A stretch of DNA of 64,000 bases from Halostella limicola. GTDB lineage: Archaea; Halobacteriota; Halobacteria; Halobacteriales; Natronoarchaeaceae. Shown here piece after piece: positions 8,997-18,137 of the stretch. Made by a program: the position numbers and the translations under genes. A model generated the notes under the pieces. It was not told where the DNA came from. It saw only the letters and a list, made by a program, of their open reading frames with translations, and searched no databases. Positions within the stretch are counted from its first letter, which is position 1; each line of letters starts with the position of its first letter. The stretch lies in NCBI RefSeq assembly GCF_003675875.1, contig NZ_RCDI01000001.1, positions 310,001 through 374,000 on the forward strand, given 5' to 3'.

Positions 8997-9914
8997 TCAC
9001 CTTTCGACGTAGTAGAAGAACACCCACGCCGTCACGGCGATCGTGCCGGCGACGAACAGGACCAGCCCGGGCGATATCGCCCCGCTCAGGTCCAGCACGG
9101 AGGTCGCCGTGTCGTTGGCCGCCTCCGCGGCGTCGCCGACCACCGTGGTCGTGCCGTCGGCGGCGTCCGCGGTCTCGGTGGCCGTCTCTCGCGTCGTCTC
9201 GACCGCGGTCTCGGCGACGGTGTCCTCCTCGGCGTACTCGGTCGCCTCGGCGGTCCTCGTCGCCTCCGTGGTCTCCTCGTTCATGATGCCGACGTCGCCG
9301 CTCTCGGTGGTGGTCGTGGTCGCCGTCTCCGTCGCCTCGCCGCCGTTGGTCTGGTTGGGGCCGCCGGGGTCGGCGTCGTCCCCGGTGAGGTACTCGCCGC
9401 CGTCGGCGTCGCCGCCGACCGCGCCGCCCTCGCGGTTCCCGCCGCTGCCGCCGCTGCTCGGCGGGGTGACCGCCATCTCGCCGGCCAGCCGGTGGAGCGC
9501 GACGCTCGCCGCGCCGACGATGCCGACGCCGCCGAGCAGGCGGGAGAGCGCCGACTTCAGCGTCGACGTCTCCTCCTCCTGTCCGGCGAACAGGACGAGC
9601 GGCTGGTCGGCGGGGGCGTACACCTTCATCTCGCGCCCCTTCTCGGAGTAGATCGTGTCGACGACTTCGACGACCTCGGCGTCCTCGAGGTTGCCGAGGT
9701 GGTACTGGGTGTTCTGGAGCGACGTGTCGACCGCGTCGGCCAGTTCGGAGGGGGTAGCGGGGTCGTCGTGCAGGACCGCGAGCAGTTCCCGGGCGGTCGC
9801 CGACGAGAGCGCGGCGAGGACGTCGTCCGCGTCCTCGCTGTCGACGCCGACGACCCGGGGGTCCGCGTCCTCGGGCGCGGACGCGTCCGACGTGGAGGGC
9901 AGGAGGTCGGCCAT
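8997..9914 (-). CDS. ArsR-like helix-turn-helix regulator with C-terminal membrane anchor
   Basis: 305 residues from ATG at 9914 (MADLL); an ATG at 9941 gives a 9-residue longer form. An N-terminal HTH of the ArsR type spans about 25-95 (ELADAVDTSLQNTQYHLGNL holds the helix pair). It is followed by a conserved YSEKGREMKVYAP wing, a hydrophobic segment (about 125-145), a long Thr/Glu/Ala low-complexity linker (150-270) and a final transmembrane helix near residues 278-300. The DNA-binding domain is therefore tethered to the membrane. Target genes are unknown. It is the second membrane-attached HTH protein in this window. Confidence 0.75.
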   Translation of the reverse strand: MADLLPSTSDASAPEDADPRVVGVDSEDADDVLAALSSATARELLAVLHDDPATPSELADAVDTSLQNTQYHLGNLEDAEVVEVVDTIYSEKGREMKVYAPADQPLVLFAGQEEETSTLKSALSRLLGGVGIVGAASVALHRLAGEMAVTPPSSGGSGGNREGGAVGGDADGGEYLTGDDADPGGPNQTNGGEATETATTTTTESGDVGIMNEETTEATRTAEATEYAEEDTVAETAVETTRETATETADAADGTTTVVGDAAEAANDTATSVLDLSGAISPGLVLFVAGTIAVTAWVFFYYVER

Positions 9915-10023
9915 GTGTCGGTGATGCGAGTCAGGCGGCATGAACTTTCTCCCTCGCCACCGGAAATTACGCGGCCGTTTCGCCGTCGAAACCTATTTCC
10001 TCGCCCCGCGACTACCCGGCGAC

Positions 10024-10152
10024 ATGGCCTCCGTCGACCCCTTCATCGTGCTCATCGTCGGCGCGTTGCTCGCGCTGATCCTCTTTTTCTACCTGATGCT
10101 CCGTCGCACCCTGCTCGGGTTCAAGGAGGGGATGGACGACGGGCGACGGTAG
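10024..10152 (+). CDS. 42-residue single-pass membrane protein (DUF7859-like)
   Basis: The start MASVDPF is chosen over an upstream in-frame ATG at 9940. One hydrophobic helix (about 8-28) is followed by a basic patch (LRRTLLG) and a charged tail ending MDDGRR. A TATA-like CTATTT near 9992 lies about 28 bases upstream of the ATG. It resembles a haloarchaeal family of tiny membrane proteins; function unknown. It is divergent from the membrane-anchored ArsR-like gene. Confidence 0.55.
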   Translation: MASVDPFIVLIVGALLALILFFYLMLRRTLLGFKEGMDDGRR

Positions 10153-10182
10153 CGTCGAAAGCGCGACGCTCCGCGGTCCGAC

Positions 10183-11202
<1,020 letters not shown>

Positions 11203-11349
11203 ACGTCGCCGTTCGCGGCGGTTCGGGAAATACGCCGCGGTTGGGGCTGTCGACGCGTCGCCGCCGGCGGCCGCGGCGCCGGGCGAACGTTTCCCACCCG
11301 ACCGATCGGAAACCAAACGGTTTTGCACGCACCGCTACCAGAGGCGGGT

Positions 11350-12444
11350 ATGGATCCGCGCATCCGCGAACACGCGTCGCTCCTGGTCCACGAAGCACTC
11401 GAACTCGAAGAAGGCGACGACGTCGTCATCAAGGCGTCACCGGTCGCCCAGGACCTCGTCGTCGCCCTCCACGAGGTGATCGGCGACGTCGGGGCGAACC
11501 CAGTCGCCCAGTACACCAACCGGGGCGGCCGCGCCATCCGCTCGTACCTCCGCGCGCACGACGGCGACTTCGAGACGCCCGAGCACGAGCGAGCGCTCGT
11601 CGAGGCCGCCGACGCGCACATCCACATCCGCGCGGACGAGAACGTCACCGAGGCCAGCGACGTCGACCCCGAGCAGAACGCCGCCTGGCAGCAGGCCCAC
11701 CGACCCATCCTCAACGAGCGCCTCACCGACAACTGGACGCTCACGCAGTACCCCGCGCCCGCCAACGCCCAGCTCGCGGAGATGAGCACCGAGGGCTACG
11801 AGAACTTCGTCTGGGACGCCGTCAACAAGGACTGGGACGAACAGCACGAGTTCCAGCAGCAGCTCGTGGAGATCCTCGACGGCGCCGACGAGGTCCGGAT
11901 CGTCAGCGGCGACACGACGGACGTCCGGATGAGCGTCGCCGGCAACCACCCCATCAACGACACCTGCAGCAACAACGTCCCCGGCGGCGAGGTGTTCACC
12001 GCGCCGGTGCCCGACTCCGTCGAGGGCGAGGTGCTCTTCGACAAGCCCCTCTACCATCAGGGCCGCGAGGTGCTCGATGCCTACCTGAAGTTCGAGGACG
12101 GCGAGGTCGTCGACCACTCGGCCAGCAAGAACGAGGAGACCCTCACCGAGGTCCTCGACACCGACGAGGGAGCGCGCCGCCTCGGCGAACTCGGCATCGG
12201 GATGAACCGCGACATCGATCGGTTCACCTACAACATGCTGTTCGACGAGAAGATGGGCGACACCGTCCACATGGCCGTCGGCCGCGCGTACGACGCCAAC
12301 GTCGGCGAGGATAACGAACAGAACCAGAGCGCGGTCCACGTGGACATGATCGTCGACATGAGCGAGGACTCCTACATCGAGGTCGACGGCGAAGTGATCC
12401 AGCGGGACGGCACCTTCCGGTTCGAGGACGGATTCGAGGGCTGA
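11350..12444 (+). CDS. M29-family metal-dependent aminopeptidase
   Basis: 364 residues starting at MDPRIREH. The family (AmpS/PepS, thermophilic aminopeptidase T) uses paired divalent metals; here the C-terminal metal-binding region shows NMLFDEKMGDTVHMAVG and a following SAVHVDMIVDM with conserved His and Asp. The GMNRDIDRF segment corresponds to the conserved GIGxNxxI region. It removes N-terminal amino acids from peptides in the cytoplasm. Divergent from ltaE, with about 150 bases between. Confidence 0.88.
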   Translation: MDPRIREHASLLVHEALELEEGDDVVIKASPVAQDLVVALHEVIGDVGANPVAQYTNRGGRAIRSYLRAHDGDFETPEHERALVEAADAHIHIRADENVTEASDVDPEQNAAWQQAHRPILNERLTDNWTLTQYPAPANAQLAEMSTEGYENFVWDAVNKDWDEQHEFQQQLVEILDGADEVRIVSGDTTDVRMSVAGNHPINDTCSNNVPGGEVFTAPVPDSVEGEVLFDKPLYHQGREVLDAYLKFEDGEVVDHSASKNEETLTEVLDTDEGARRLGELGIGMNRDIDRFTYNMLFDEKMGDTVHMAVGRAYDANVGEDNEQNQSAVHVDMIVDMSEDSYIEVDGEVIQRDGTFRFEDGFEG

Positions 12445-12621
12445 GACGACGATCTAACTGTCTCTCCCGATCAGAGGAATACCACGAAACCGCCTGCCGG
12501 TGATCGGTCTATCGATCCGAGCGAGTCGCCGCGAACCAATTTATAGACTGTTGACACCTCTCCGCGGCGTTTTCGCCACACATCGGATCAGTTAAGTGTA
12601 TGGCCTGAAAGTTCGTGAAGT

Positions 12622-12774
12622 ATGCCGAAGGTCGCCTGTCCGGACTGTGGCCGTAACATCGCCATGCACGAACTCGAAGCCCGGACCGTCGCCCAGACGT
12701 CGGGCTTCGCGACGAACTACCGCTGTCCGTTCTGTCGCGCCGACTTCGAGGACGTCGGCGACAACCTCGTCTGA
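12622..12774 (+). CDS. 50-residue zinc-finger protein (two CPxC-type knuckles)
   Basis: A short gene (ATG 12622, TGA 12772-12774). Two Cys pairs are present: ACPDCG near residues 6-9 and RCPFCR near residues 36-39, separated by about 26 residues. This is one zinc ribbon, as in the haloarchaeal small CPxCG-type zinc-finger proteins. A weak TATA-like GTTAAGT at about 12590 fits a leaderless transcript, and a T-run (12784-12788) follows the stop. Codon use is normal for the window. Role unknown; such proteins often affect regulation or motility/biofilm. Confidence 0.7.
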   Translation: MPKVACPDCGRNIAMHELEARTVAQTSGFATNYRCPFCRADFEDVGDNLV

Positions 12775-12783
12775 GGGACCGAG

Positions 12784-12788
12784 TTTTT
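12784..12788 (+). terminator. Oligo-T terminator after the small zinc-finger gene
   Basis: TTTTT ten bases after the TGA at 12774; archaeal intrinsic termination uses such T-runs. Confidence 0.4.
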
Positions 12789-12987
12789 CCGGTTCGGCCT
12801 GCGCGTCGTGCACGCATCGCCAGCCATAGTTAGCGATTCCCGCCTCCCCCGTATCGCGGCATTTTCCGGCGGAGCGACCGCCGTATAGTGTCTATCGCGA
12901 CGATTCCGACGCATAGAGCGGATTTTCGCGCTGGATTCTATCTGGATAGTATCCGTTAGTAACTATCGGCAACTTATCTCTAATTCA

Positions 12988-13010
12988 TTATAAATAGGGA
13001 ACTATTTATT
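12988..13010 (+). promoter_or_regulatory. Tandem TATA boxes upstream of the subtilase
   Basis: TTATAAATA at 12988-12996 and TATTTATT at 13003-13010. The second lies about 28 bases before the ATG (leaderless); the first would give a leader of about 20 bases. The flanking 100 bases are unusually AT-rich for the window. Confidence 0.5.
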
Positions 13011-13037
13011 ATCGAAGTTGTCGATGAACGGAGTGCA

Positions 13038-14462
13038 ATGTCAAACCATAACAGAAGATCGTTCCTCAAGGCGACGGGTAGCGTGGTCGGTGCCGCCGCG
13101 CTGGTCAGCGGTCCCGCCAGCGCCGGCGGAGGCAGTCGGGAAAACCGACGCTTCCTCATCGACCTGCGGGAGGTTTCCCGGAGCGAGGTGCCCGATGACG
13201 TCGAGATCGTCCACGACCTCGACGGCATTGACATCCTCGCGGCGCGCGGCGACCCGAACGCCGTACCCGGGTCGGCGTCGACGACGCCGGACGTATCGGT
13301 GTATCGCCACGACGCGACGCCCGAAGGAGGGCCAGTCGCGGAGCGGAACGTTAACTCCGAGGGGAGCAACGGCCCCGCCTGGGACAGCGGCGCGCCCACG
13401 AACACCGAACTCCAGTGGGACAAGCGGGTCCAGCGCGTCGACGACCTGACCGAACGCCCCGACGACCGCCGGGTCGTGCACGACACGACCACGGGCGAAG
13501 GGACCCGCGTCGCCGTCGTCGACACCGGCGTCTACGACGGCCACCCCGACCTCGCGGACGTGGTCAACGAGGAACTCTCGGAGAACTTCACGACCGACGA
13601 CTACGACTGGCGGCCGAACGGCGCGGGCGACCACGGGACGCACGTCGCGGGCATCATCGCTGCGACGAACGCGAACGGCGAGGGCGTCCTCGGCACCGCG
13701 CCCGACACCGAGATCGTGTCCCACCGGGTGTTCTCCGGCGTGGAGGGGGCGACCGGCGACTCGCTCGCCGCGCTTTATACCGCCGCAGACAAGGGTTGCG
13801 ACGTCGCAAATTTCAGCGTCGGGTACATTCACTACGATCCCGAGGAGTATCCCTATCTTCTCGAGATCAAGGAACTGTATGAGCGTCTCGCCGATTACGC
13901 TCACGAGAGAGGGATGACCATCGTCAACTCGACGGGTAACGACTCGATGAACATGTCCGAGGAGGGAGTCATGAGTATGCCGACCGAAGCCGAGGGCATC
14001 TTCGGCGTCTCCGCGACCGGCCCTATCGGCTACCTCTGGGACGACAAGCAGGACAGTCGCGAGGACAAGAGTCTGAAGACGCTGGATGACGGGACCGATT
14101 CCCCCGCGTTCTACACTAACTACGGGCACGGAGTTGACGTGAGTGCCGCCGGCGGCGACGCAGACTTGGAGGCGATCGAAGAGGGTGTCCCCGGTTGGTT
14201 CTATGACCTCGTGTTCTCTACTATCGTCCAGTACGACGATGACGGTAATCCCGTCCCCGGCTCCGGCTGGAAGGCCGGCACGTCGATGTCGGCCCCGCAG
14301 GTGACGGGCGCGTACGCGCTCGTCCGCTCCCTGCGGCCCGACGCCAGTCCCGAGGAGGTCGAAACCCTGATCCGGGAGACCGCGCGGGACGCACCGGGCG
14401 GCGAGCTGTACCACGGCGCGGGACACCTCGACCTGCGCCGGCTGGTGCGGCGGGCGCGGTAG
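13038..14462 (+). CDS. Tat-exported subtilisin-like serine protease (S8)
   Basis: 474 residues. The twin-arginine signal NRRSFLKATG lies near residues 5-14, with a hydrophobic core and an Ala-rich cleavage site near residue 30. A propeptide-like part (about 35-150) precedes the catalytic domain. The triad is Asp in AVVDTGVYDGHP, His in DHGTHVAGI and Ser in GTSMSAPQVTG; the oxyanion Asn is in NSTGND. Expected role: extracellular protein degradation, folded before export as usual for halolysins. The domain between the catalytic His and Ser has lower GC than the rest (about 59% by hand count over 13801-14280, about 52% in the first 180 bases), suggesting mosaic origin. It lacks an evident C-terminal extension. 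Confidence 0.92.
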   Translation: MSNHNRRSFLKATGSVVGAAALVSGPASAGGGSRENRRFLIDLREVSRSEVPDDVEIVHDLDGIDILAARGDPNAVPGSASTTPDVSVYRHDATPEGGPVAERNVNSEGSNGPAWDSGAPTNTELQWDKRVQRVDDLTERPDDRRVVHDTTTGEGTRVAVVDTGVYDGHPDLADVVNEELSENFTTDDYDWRPNGAGDHGTHVAGIIAATNANGEGVLGTAPDTEIVSHRVFSGVEGATGDSLAALYTAADKGCDVANFSVGYIHYDPEEYPYLLEIKELYERLADYAHERGMTIVNSTGNDSMNMSEEGVMSMPTEAEGIFGVSATGPIGYLWDDKQDSREDKSLKTLDDGTDSPAFYTNYGHGVDVSAAGGDADLEAIEEGVPGWFYDLVFSTIVQYDDDGNPVPGSGWKAGTSMSAPQVTGAYALVRSLRPDASPEEVETLIRETARDAPGGELYHGAGHLDLRRLVRRAR

Positions 14463-14613
14463 CGGCGAACGGGCCCCGCTTCTACGGTCGAGAGAACGAG
14501 TCGGTGCGCGTCGTCCGCACCGCTCTCCGGGGTCGGTCCGGCATCGTGACCGGTAACTGGCCGTTTCCGGCGGTTGACCTCCGATTACCGTCGACACGGG
14601 CGACGCTCGAACT

Positions 14614-14626
14614 GATCGAAACGATC
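14614..14626. repeat. Small AAA-triloop hairpin
   Basis: GATCG-AAA-CGATC, a perfect 5-bp stem between the subtilase and beta-helix genes, followed about 12 bases later by a T-rich tract. It could end the subtilase transcript or be chance. Confidence 0.3.
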
Positions 14627-14735
14627 GATCTCACTTGATTTTTATCCTGGACCGCTCACAAATTTCCCCCTAGGTCGTACGAGGGCGCTCCTACCCGAAT
14701 CATAACAAACTCCGCTCCGGCTAGTGTGTTGGTTG

Positions 14736-16025
14736 ATGACGTACGACAAACTTCGATCCGGCGTCGCGCTCGTGATGACGCTGGTCCTGGTCGTCAGCGT
14801 CGTCCCGGCAGGGGCGATCGCTCAGGACGACGGACAGGAGGGCGACGGCGCGACGACGATCGACTCGTGTACGACGATCACGGAACCGGGCACGTACGAA
14901 CTGGCCGGTGACCTGACGAACGCGACGGCGAACGCCACGATACTGGAGTTCGACGGGACGCGGGTCACCGCCTGCGTCGTCGTCGCCGCCGACGACGTAG
15001 TGCTGAACGGCGGCGGGAACGCTGTCGAAGGGTCCACCGGGGATCCGGTCGACACTGGCGTATCGATAGGGAGCGCGACGGCCGACGCGAACGTGACGAA
15101 CGCGTCGGGCGACGCGAATCAGACGGCGGCGACCGGGCAGAACGAGACGTTCTCCCCCGACGTCGGCGTGGCCGTCCTGCCGCTCCACGACGCGCGCGCG
15201 AACCTGACGAACGTCACCGTGCGGAACGTCAGCAGCACCGGTTGGTTCGGCGGCGTGTTCGCGAGCAACGTGACGGGCTCGACGATAGCGGGCGTCGACG
15301 CGAGCGGGAACGCCGAATCCGGACTGATCCTCGAGAACGTCACCGACACGTCCGTGAGCGACGTGCGCGCGGACGACAACGCCGTCTTCGGCGTCATCGC
15401 GTTCAGCGCCGACGACAACGCGCTGTCTTCCGTCCGCGCGGCGGACAACGGGTTCGTCGGGTACTTCGTGGCCGAGAGCCACCGGACCCAGTTCCGGAAC
15501 GTGACCGCGACGAACCAGTCCCTCGCCGGGATGGCGTTTTTCAACGCCACCGAGAACGTCGTGTCCGGCCTCGAAGTCCGGAACACGGCTGGCGACGACC
15601 CGATGCTCGGCCCCTCCGCCGGCCTGCTGTTCGAAAACGCTAGCGACAACTTCCTGACGGGCGTCGCGGCGTCCGACAACCGCAACTGGACCTACCACGC
15701 GGCGAACGGGTCGACGGACAACGTCGTCCTGAACCTCACTGCCGACGACCGGCAGCTGTCGTTCGTCGCCACCGACGTCGCCGTCCGCTTCGACCGGAAC
15801 GCGACGGGAGGCGTCGGGACGCCGTTCGTAGCCGTCGACACCGGCGAGAACGCGTCGATCCTCGTCGACGTGAACTGGTCGTCGACGGGCGCGCCGACCG
15901 GCGCCGCCGAGAACGAGACGCTGGAGGCGGGCGACAACCTCACCGACGCCGAAGCGGCGAACGCCACGGGCGACGGGGCTGTAGAACCCGCGAACGCGAC
16001 GGCCGGGAACGAGACGGCGACGTGA
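14736..16025 (+). CDS. Secreted right-handed parallel beta-helix (NosD-like) protein
   Basis: 429 residues from ATG at 14736. A Sec-type signal peptide (about 1-33, ending GAIAQ) is followed by repeated beta-helix coils (about 40-340), seen as recurring short motifs such as NVTGSTIAGVDASGNAESG and NVTDTSVSDVRADDNA. Very many Asn-X-Thr/Ser sequons suggest heavy glycosylation at the cell surface. The C-terminal tail is Ala/Asn/Thr-rich and has no transmembrane helix or PGF-CTERM, unlike many relatives, so it may be released. Such proteins often bind or cleave polysaccharide; activity cannot be assigned here. Confidence 0.75.
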   Translation: MTYDKLRSGVALVMTLVLVVSVVPAGAIAQDDGQEGDGATTIDSCTTITEPGTYELAGDLTNATANATILEFDGTRVTACVVVAADDVVLNGGGNAVEGSTGDPVDTGVSIGSATADANVTNASGDANQTAATGQNETFSPDVGVAVLPLHDARANLTNVTVRNVSSTGWFGGVFASNVTGSTIAGVDASGNAESGLILENVTDTSVSDVRADDNAVFGVIAFSADDNALSSVRAADNGFVGYFVAESHRTQFRNVTATNQSLAGMAFFNATENVVSGLEVRNTAGDDPMLGPSAGLLFENASDNFLTGVAASDNRNWTYHAANGSTDNVVLNLTADDRQLSFVATDVAVRFDRNATGGVGTPFVAVDTGENASILVDVNWSSTGAPTGAAENETLEAGDNLTDAEAANATGDGAVEPANATAGNETAT

Positions 16026-16168
16026 CCGACGACGCGATCCGAGGTGTCCGTCGGCGGCCGGTGACGCCTCCGCGATATTCTTTCGGACGAGCCCGCTACG
16101 ACGGCCGCCGCTTTCGGGCGGATCGAAAGAAGGAGTTCGCGGAAGAGCGGCTTTCGTGACGCGGACAG

Positions 16169-16726
16169 TCAGGATTCGTCGTCGCCGTCGACGAACCACT
16201 CGTCGACGTCGAGGAGGCTGTCCTCGTCGTCCTCGTTCACCGGGCTGACCTTGACGGTGACGAGTTCGGGGTTGTCGCCGAACGGCGTCCACTCCTTGTT
16301 CATCTGGAACAGCTGGGGCTGATCCTGGTCGTCGTGCGCGTCGGAGACGAACCCTCGGTCCCCGTCGAACGAACCGAGGTTCGCTTCCTCGGCGGCCCAC
16401 AGCGGCACGACCTCGCCGGTGTTCTGCCACCGGATCATCCGGGTGTTGTAGTCGCTGAAGAAGCTGTCCTGGATATCGCCGTAGTTCGGCGTCCAACTCA
16501 CGACACCGGACACGATAGCAAACTTCCCTTCCGGGTGGAAGTTGCTCGCCTGGATCAGCGCCTTCCAATCGTCGTCGAGGCCGCCGCTTCCGGCATCGTC
16601 GTCCTGCGCGCTGGCGGTGCCGGAGAGGGCCAGTCCCGTTCCGGCCGTCGTCACTGCGCTCTTTTTGATAAACGAACGCCGCGTCTCGTCGTCCGCTATC
16701 CGCTCAAGAAGGCTGTCGTCGGTCAT
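16169..16726 (-). CDS. Tat-exported protein of unknown function
   Basis: 185 residues from MTDDSLL at 16726 (a longer in-frame start at 16762 lacks support). The Tat motif TRRSFIKKSA lies near residues 16-25, with a hydrophobic stretch to about residue 41 ending in SAQ. The mature part is acidic and contains aromatic-rich segments (SWTPNYGDIQDSFF, MIRWQNTG, MNKEWTPFGDNP), suggesting a compact folded domain. No catalytic motif is recognised. It is the third exported protein in the 13-17 kb stretch, in opposite orientation to the other two. Confidence 0.65.
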   Translation of the reverse strand: MTDDSLLERIADDETRRSFIKKSAVTTAGTGLALSGTASAQDDDAGSGGLDDDWKALIQASNFHPEGKFAIVSGVVSWTPNYGDIQDSFFSDYNTRMIRWQNTGEVVPLWAAEEANLGSFDGDRGFVSDAHDDQDQPQLFQMNKEWTPFGDNPELVTVKVSPVNEDDEDSLLDVDEWFVDGDDES

Positions 16727-17044
16727 AATCAGTTCACCCGCAGACCGTGGTTGCGCCGCCACGCTGAAAAGGAGAGAAGTCCGTTTCGTGAGAAACCGTC
16801 CCGTAAGTCACTCACCAGCACTCTTTCAGGAGTTAAACGACCCGTTTCGCCCCCCGCGATGAGCGGTCGTCGGCGACAAGTACAGGGTAGCTGACCCGTC
16901 CGCCGACTGGGGGCGATGGCCTAAGTAGTCGCGTCGATCGGGGGAACCGTCACAACTGTCGGAGGGGTGCGAGTACGTGGAAGTTTCGTACCACTCCCCC
17001 TGACACCGTTCGCGGTGGGAGGCGCGAGCTTCACCTCGCGACCG
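16727..17044. other. 318-base spacer without a recognised gene
   Basis: Lies upstream of the Tat protein and downstream of the AIM24 gene, both on the minus strand. I find no supported reading frame, tRNA or strong hairpin; it presumably carries the Tat-protein promoter. Confidence 0.4.
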
Positions 17045-17698
17045 CTATAACTCCTCGTACGGCTGGACGACGACGAAGCCGCCCTCCCCCTCGAAGTTCA
17101 TCTGGAACCGCTCGCCGGACTCCTGGCCGACCATGTCCGAGAGGTTCTTGTTGACCTCCACGTCCGGCGAGGTTCCGGTCCAGGCGACCGTCGCGCTCGG
17201 GTCCGTCGAGACCGGAGGATCGAGCACCAGTGGGTCGCCGTGAGTGGTGATCGCGACGTGGCCCGGCCCCTGGAGGTAGACGTTGGTGAGCCCACCGGCG
17301 AAGGACCCGGCGAGGCTGTCGATGGTGTCGATCTCGTAGTCGAGCCCCGACTCGAAGGCGAGGACGTCCTCGCCGTTGACCGTGATGGCGTCGTCGGCGC
17401 CCAGTTCGAGCACCTGTACCTTCTTCTGCCGGTCGGCGAGGTAGACGTGTCCGTCGCCCTCGACGGTCATCACGGGCGTGCCTTCGCCGGTCGCGGCCTC
17501 CTTGAGAAAGCCCGTGATGCCGCCCTCGGCCGACGCCCGGCCGGTGAACGAGAGATCGCCGGTGTAGGCGACCATTGACCCGGCTTTCGCCATCACGCTG
17601 CCGTCGACCTCGACGTCGAGCGTGTAGCTGTTCTCTAGTTGGAAGGTCTCGGCGCTGTCGGTGGGGACGTGTTCGGATCTGAAGCGTTCGATGTCCAT
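17045..17698 (-). CDS. AIM24 family protein
   Basis: 217 residues, made of repeated beta strands with many Gly turns, as in the AIM24/TIGR00266-type beta-barrel family. Recognisable segments are AKAGSMVAYTGDLSF near residues 37-51, then GGITGFLKEAATGEG, and the GPGHVAITTHGDP strand near residue 148. The family is widespread in prokaryotes and mitochondria but its biochemical role is poorly known. No signal peptide is present, so it is probably cytoplasmic or membrane-peripheral. It stands alone, upstream end facing the tRNA-Arg gene. Confidence 0.85.
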   Translation of the reverse strand: MDIERFRSEHVPTDSAETFQLENSYTLDVEVDGSVMAKAGSMVAYTGDLSFTGRASAEGGITGFLKEAATGEGTPVMTVEGDGHVYLADRQKKVQVLELGADDAITVNGEDVLAFESGLDYEIDTIDSLAGSFAGGLTNVYLQGPGHVAITTHGDPLVLDPPVSTDPSATVAWTGTSPDVEVNKNLSDMVGQESGERFQMNFEGEGGFVVVQPYEEL

Positions 17699-17859
17699 GG
17701 TGTCACAGAGCCTCTGGAGGGCGGCTCTATTTATCCATCAACGAAGTGCGAAAAGAAACTGGTGGAATCGCGCCGAACGCGCGGTTCGAACGTCGGCGCG
17801 TCGGCCGCCGCGGGCGGAAACTCACCGCGTCGGTCCCGTTCGCTTCGGTCGCAGAGAAC

Positions 17860-17880
17860 GGGCACGATGGGATTCGAACC
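17860..17880 (-). repeat. Duplicated 3' end of tRNA-Arg (attachment-site-like)
   Basis: 21 bases identical to the 3' end of the tRNA-Arg gene (17966-17986: acceptor strand, T stem and T loop), located 85 bases beyond that gene's 3' end. The sequence then diverges. This is the pattern left by integration into a tRNA gene or by a small duplication; no integrase or element is present between the copies. Confidence 0.6.
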
Positions 17881-17965
17881 TCCTGAACTTCGGTCGTTTC
17901 GCTCCCTCGTTCCGTGCCTCGAATCCCACAGCTACCGCTCCCTGCTCACTGTCGTTCGCAGCAGC

Positions 17966-18039
17966 GGGCACGATGGGATTCGAACCCACGACCGTCGGAT
18001 TAGAAGTCCGACGCTCTATCCGGACTGAGCTACGTGCCC
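17966..18039 (-). tRNA. tRNA-Arg (anticodon TCT)
   Basis: 74 bases, no intron. Acceptor GGGCACG pairs with CGTGCCC; D stem GCTC/GAGC; anticodon stem TCGGA/TCCGA with loop CTTCTAA giving anticodon TCT (reads AGA, and AGG by wobble); T arm GTGGG-TTCGAAT-CCCAT. CCA is not encoded. A TATA-like CTTATTTT (minus strand, 18066-18073) lies about 30 bases upstream of the 5' end. The gene is divergent from the UPF0200 gene. Confidence 0.95.
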
Positions 18040-18065
18040 TCGGGTATTCCTCCGTCACAGGACTC

Positions 18066-18073
18066 AAAATAAG
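18066..18073 (-). promoter_or_regulatory. TATA-like box for tRNA-Arg
   Basis: CTTATTTT on the minus strand, about 30 bases before the tRNA 5' end. The divergent UPF0200 gene has its own CTTAAG at 18107-18112. Confidence 0.4.
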
Positions 18074-18137
18074 TTGGGTTTCGTACTCGTTGAGCGCTTC
18101 AAAGACCTTAAGCGCGCCACGCAAGTATCACGACCCA

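Noticed and set aside
13041-14597. Minus-strand frame opposite the subtilase
   Set aside because: Shadow of the subtilase; it has no recognisable domain, whereas the plus strand holds an intact catalytic triad.
17860-17880. Second tRNA gene next to tRNA-Arg
   Set aside because: Only the last 21 bases of a tRNA are present; no D arm or anticodon arm is found beside them, so it is a partial copy.
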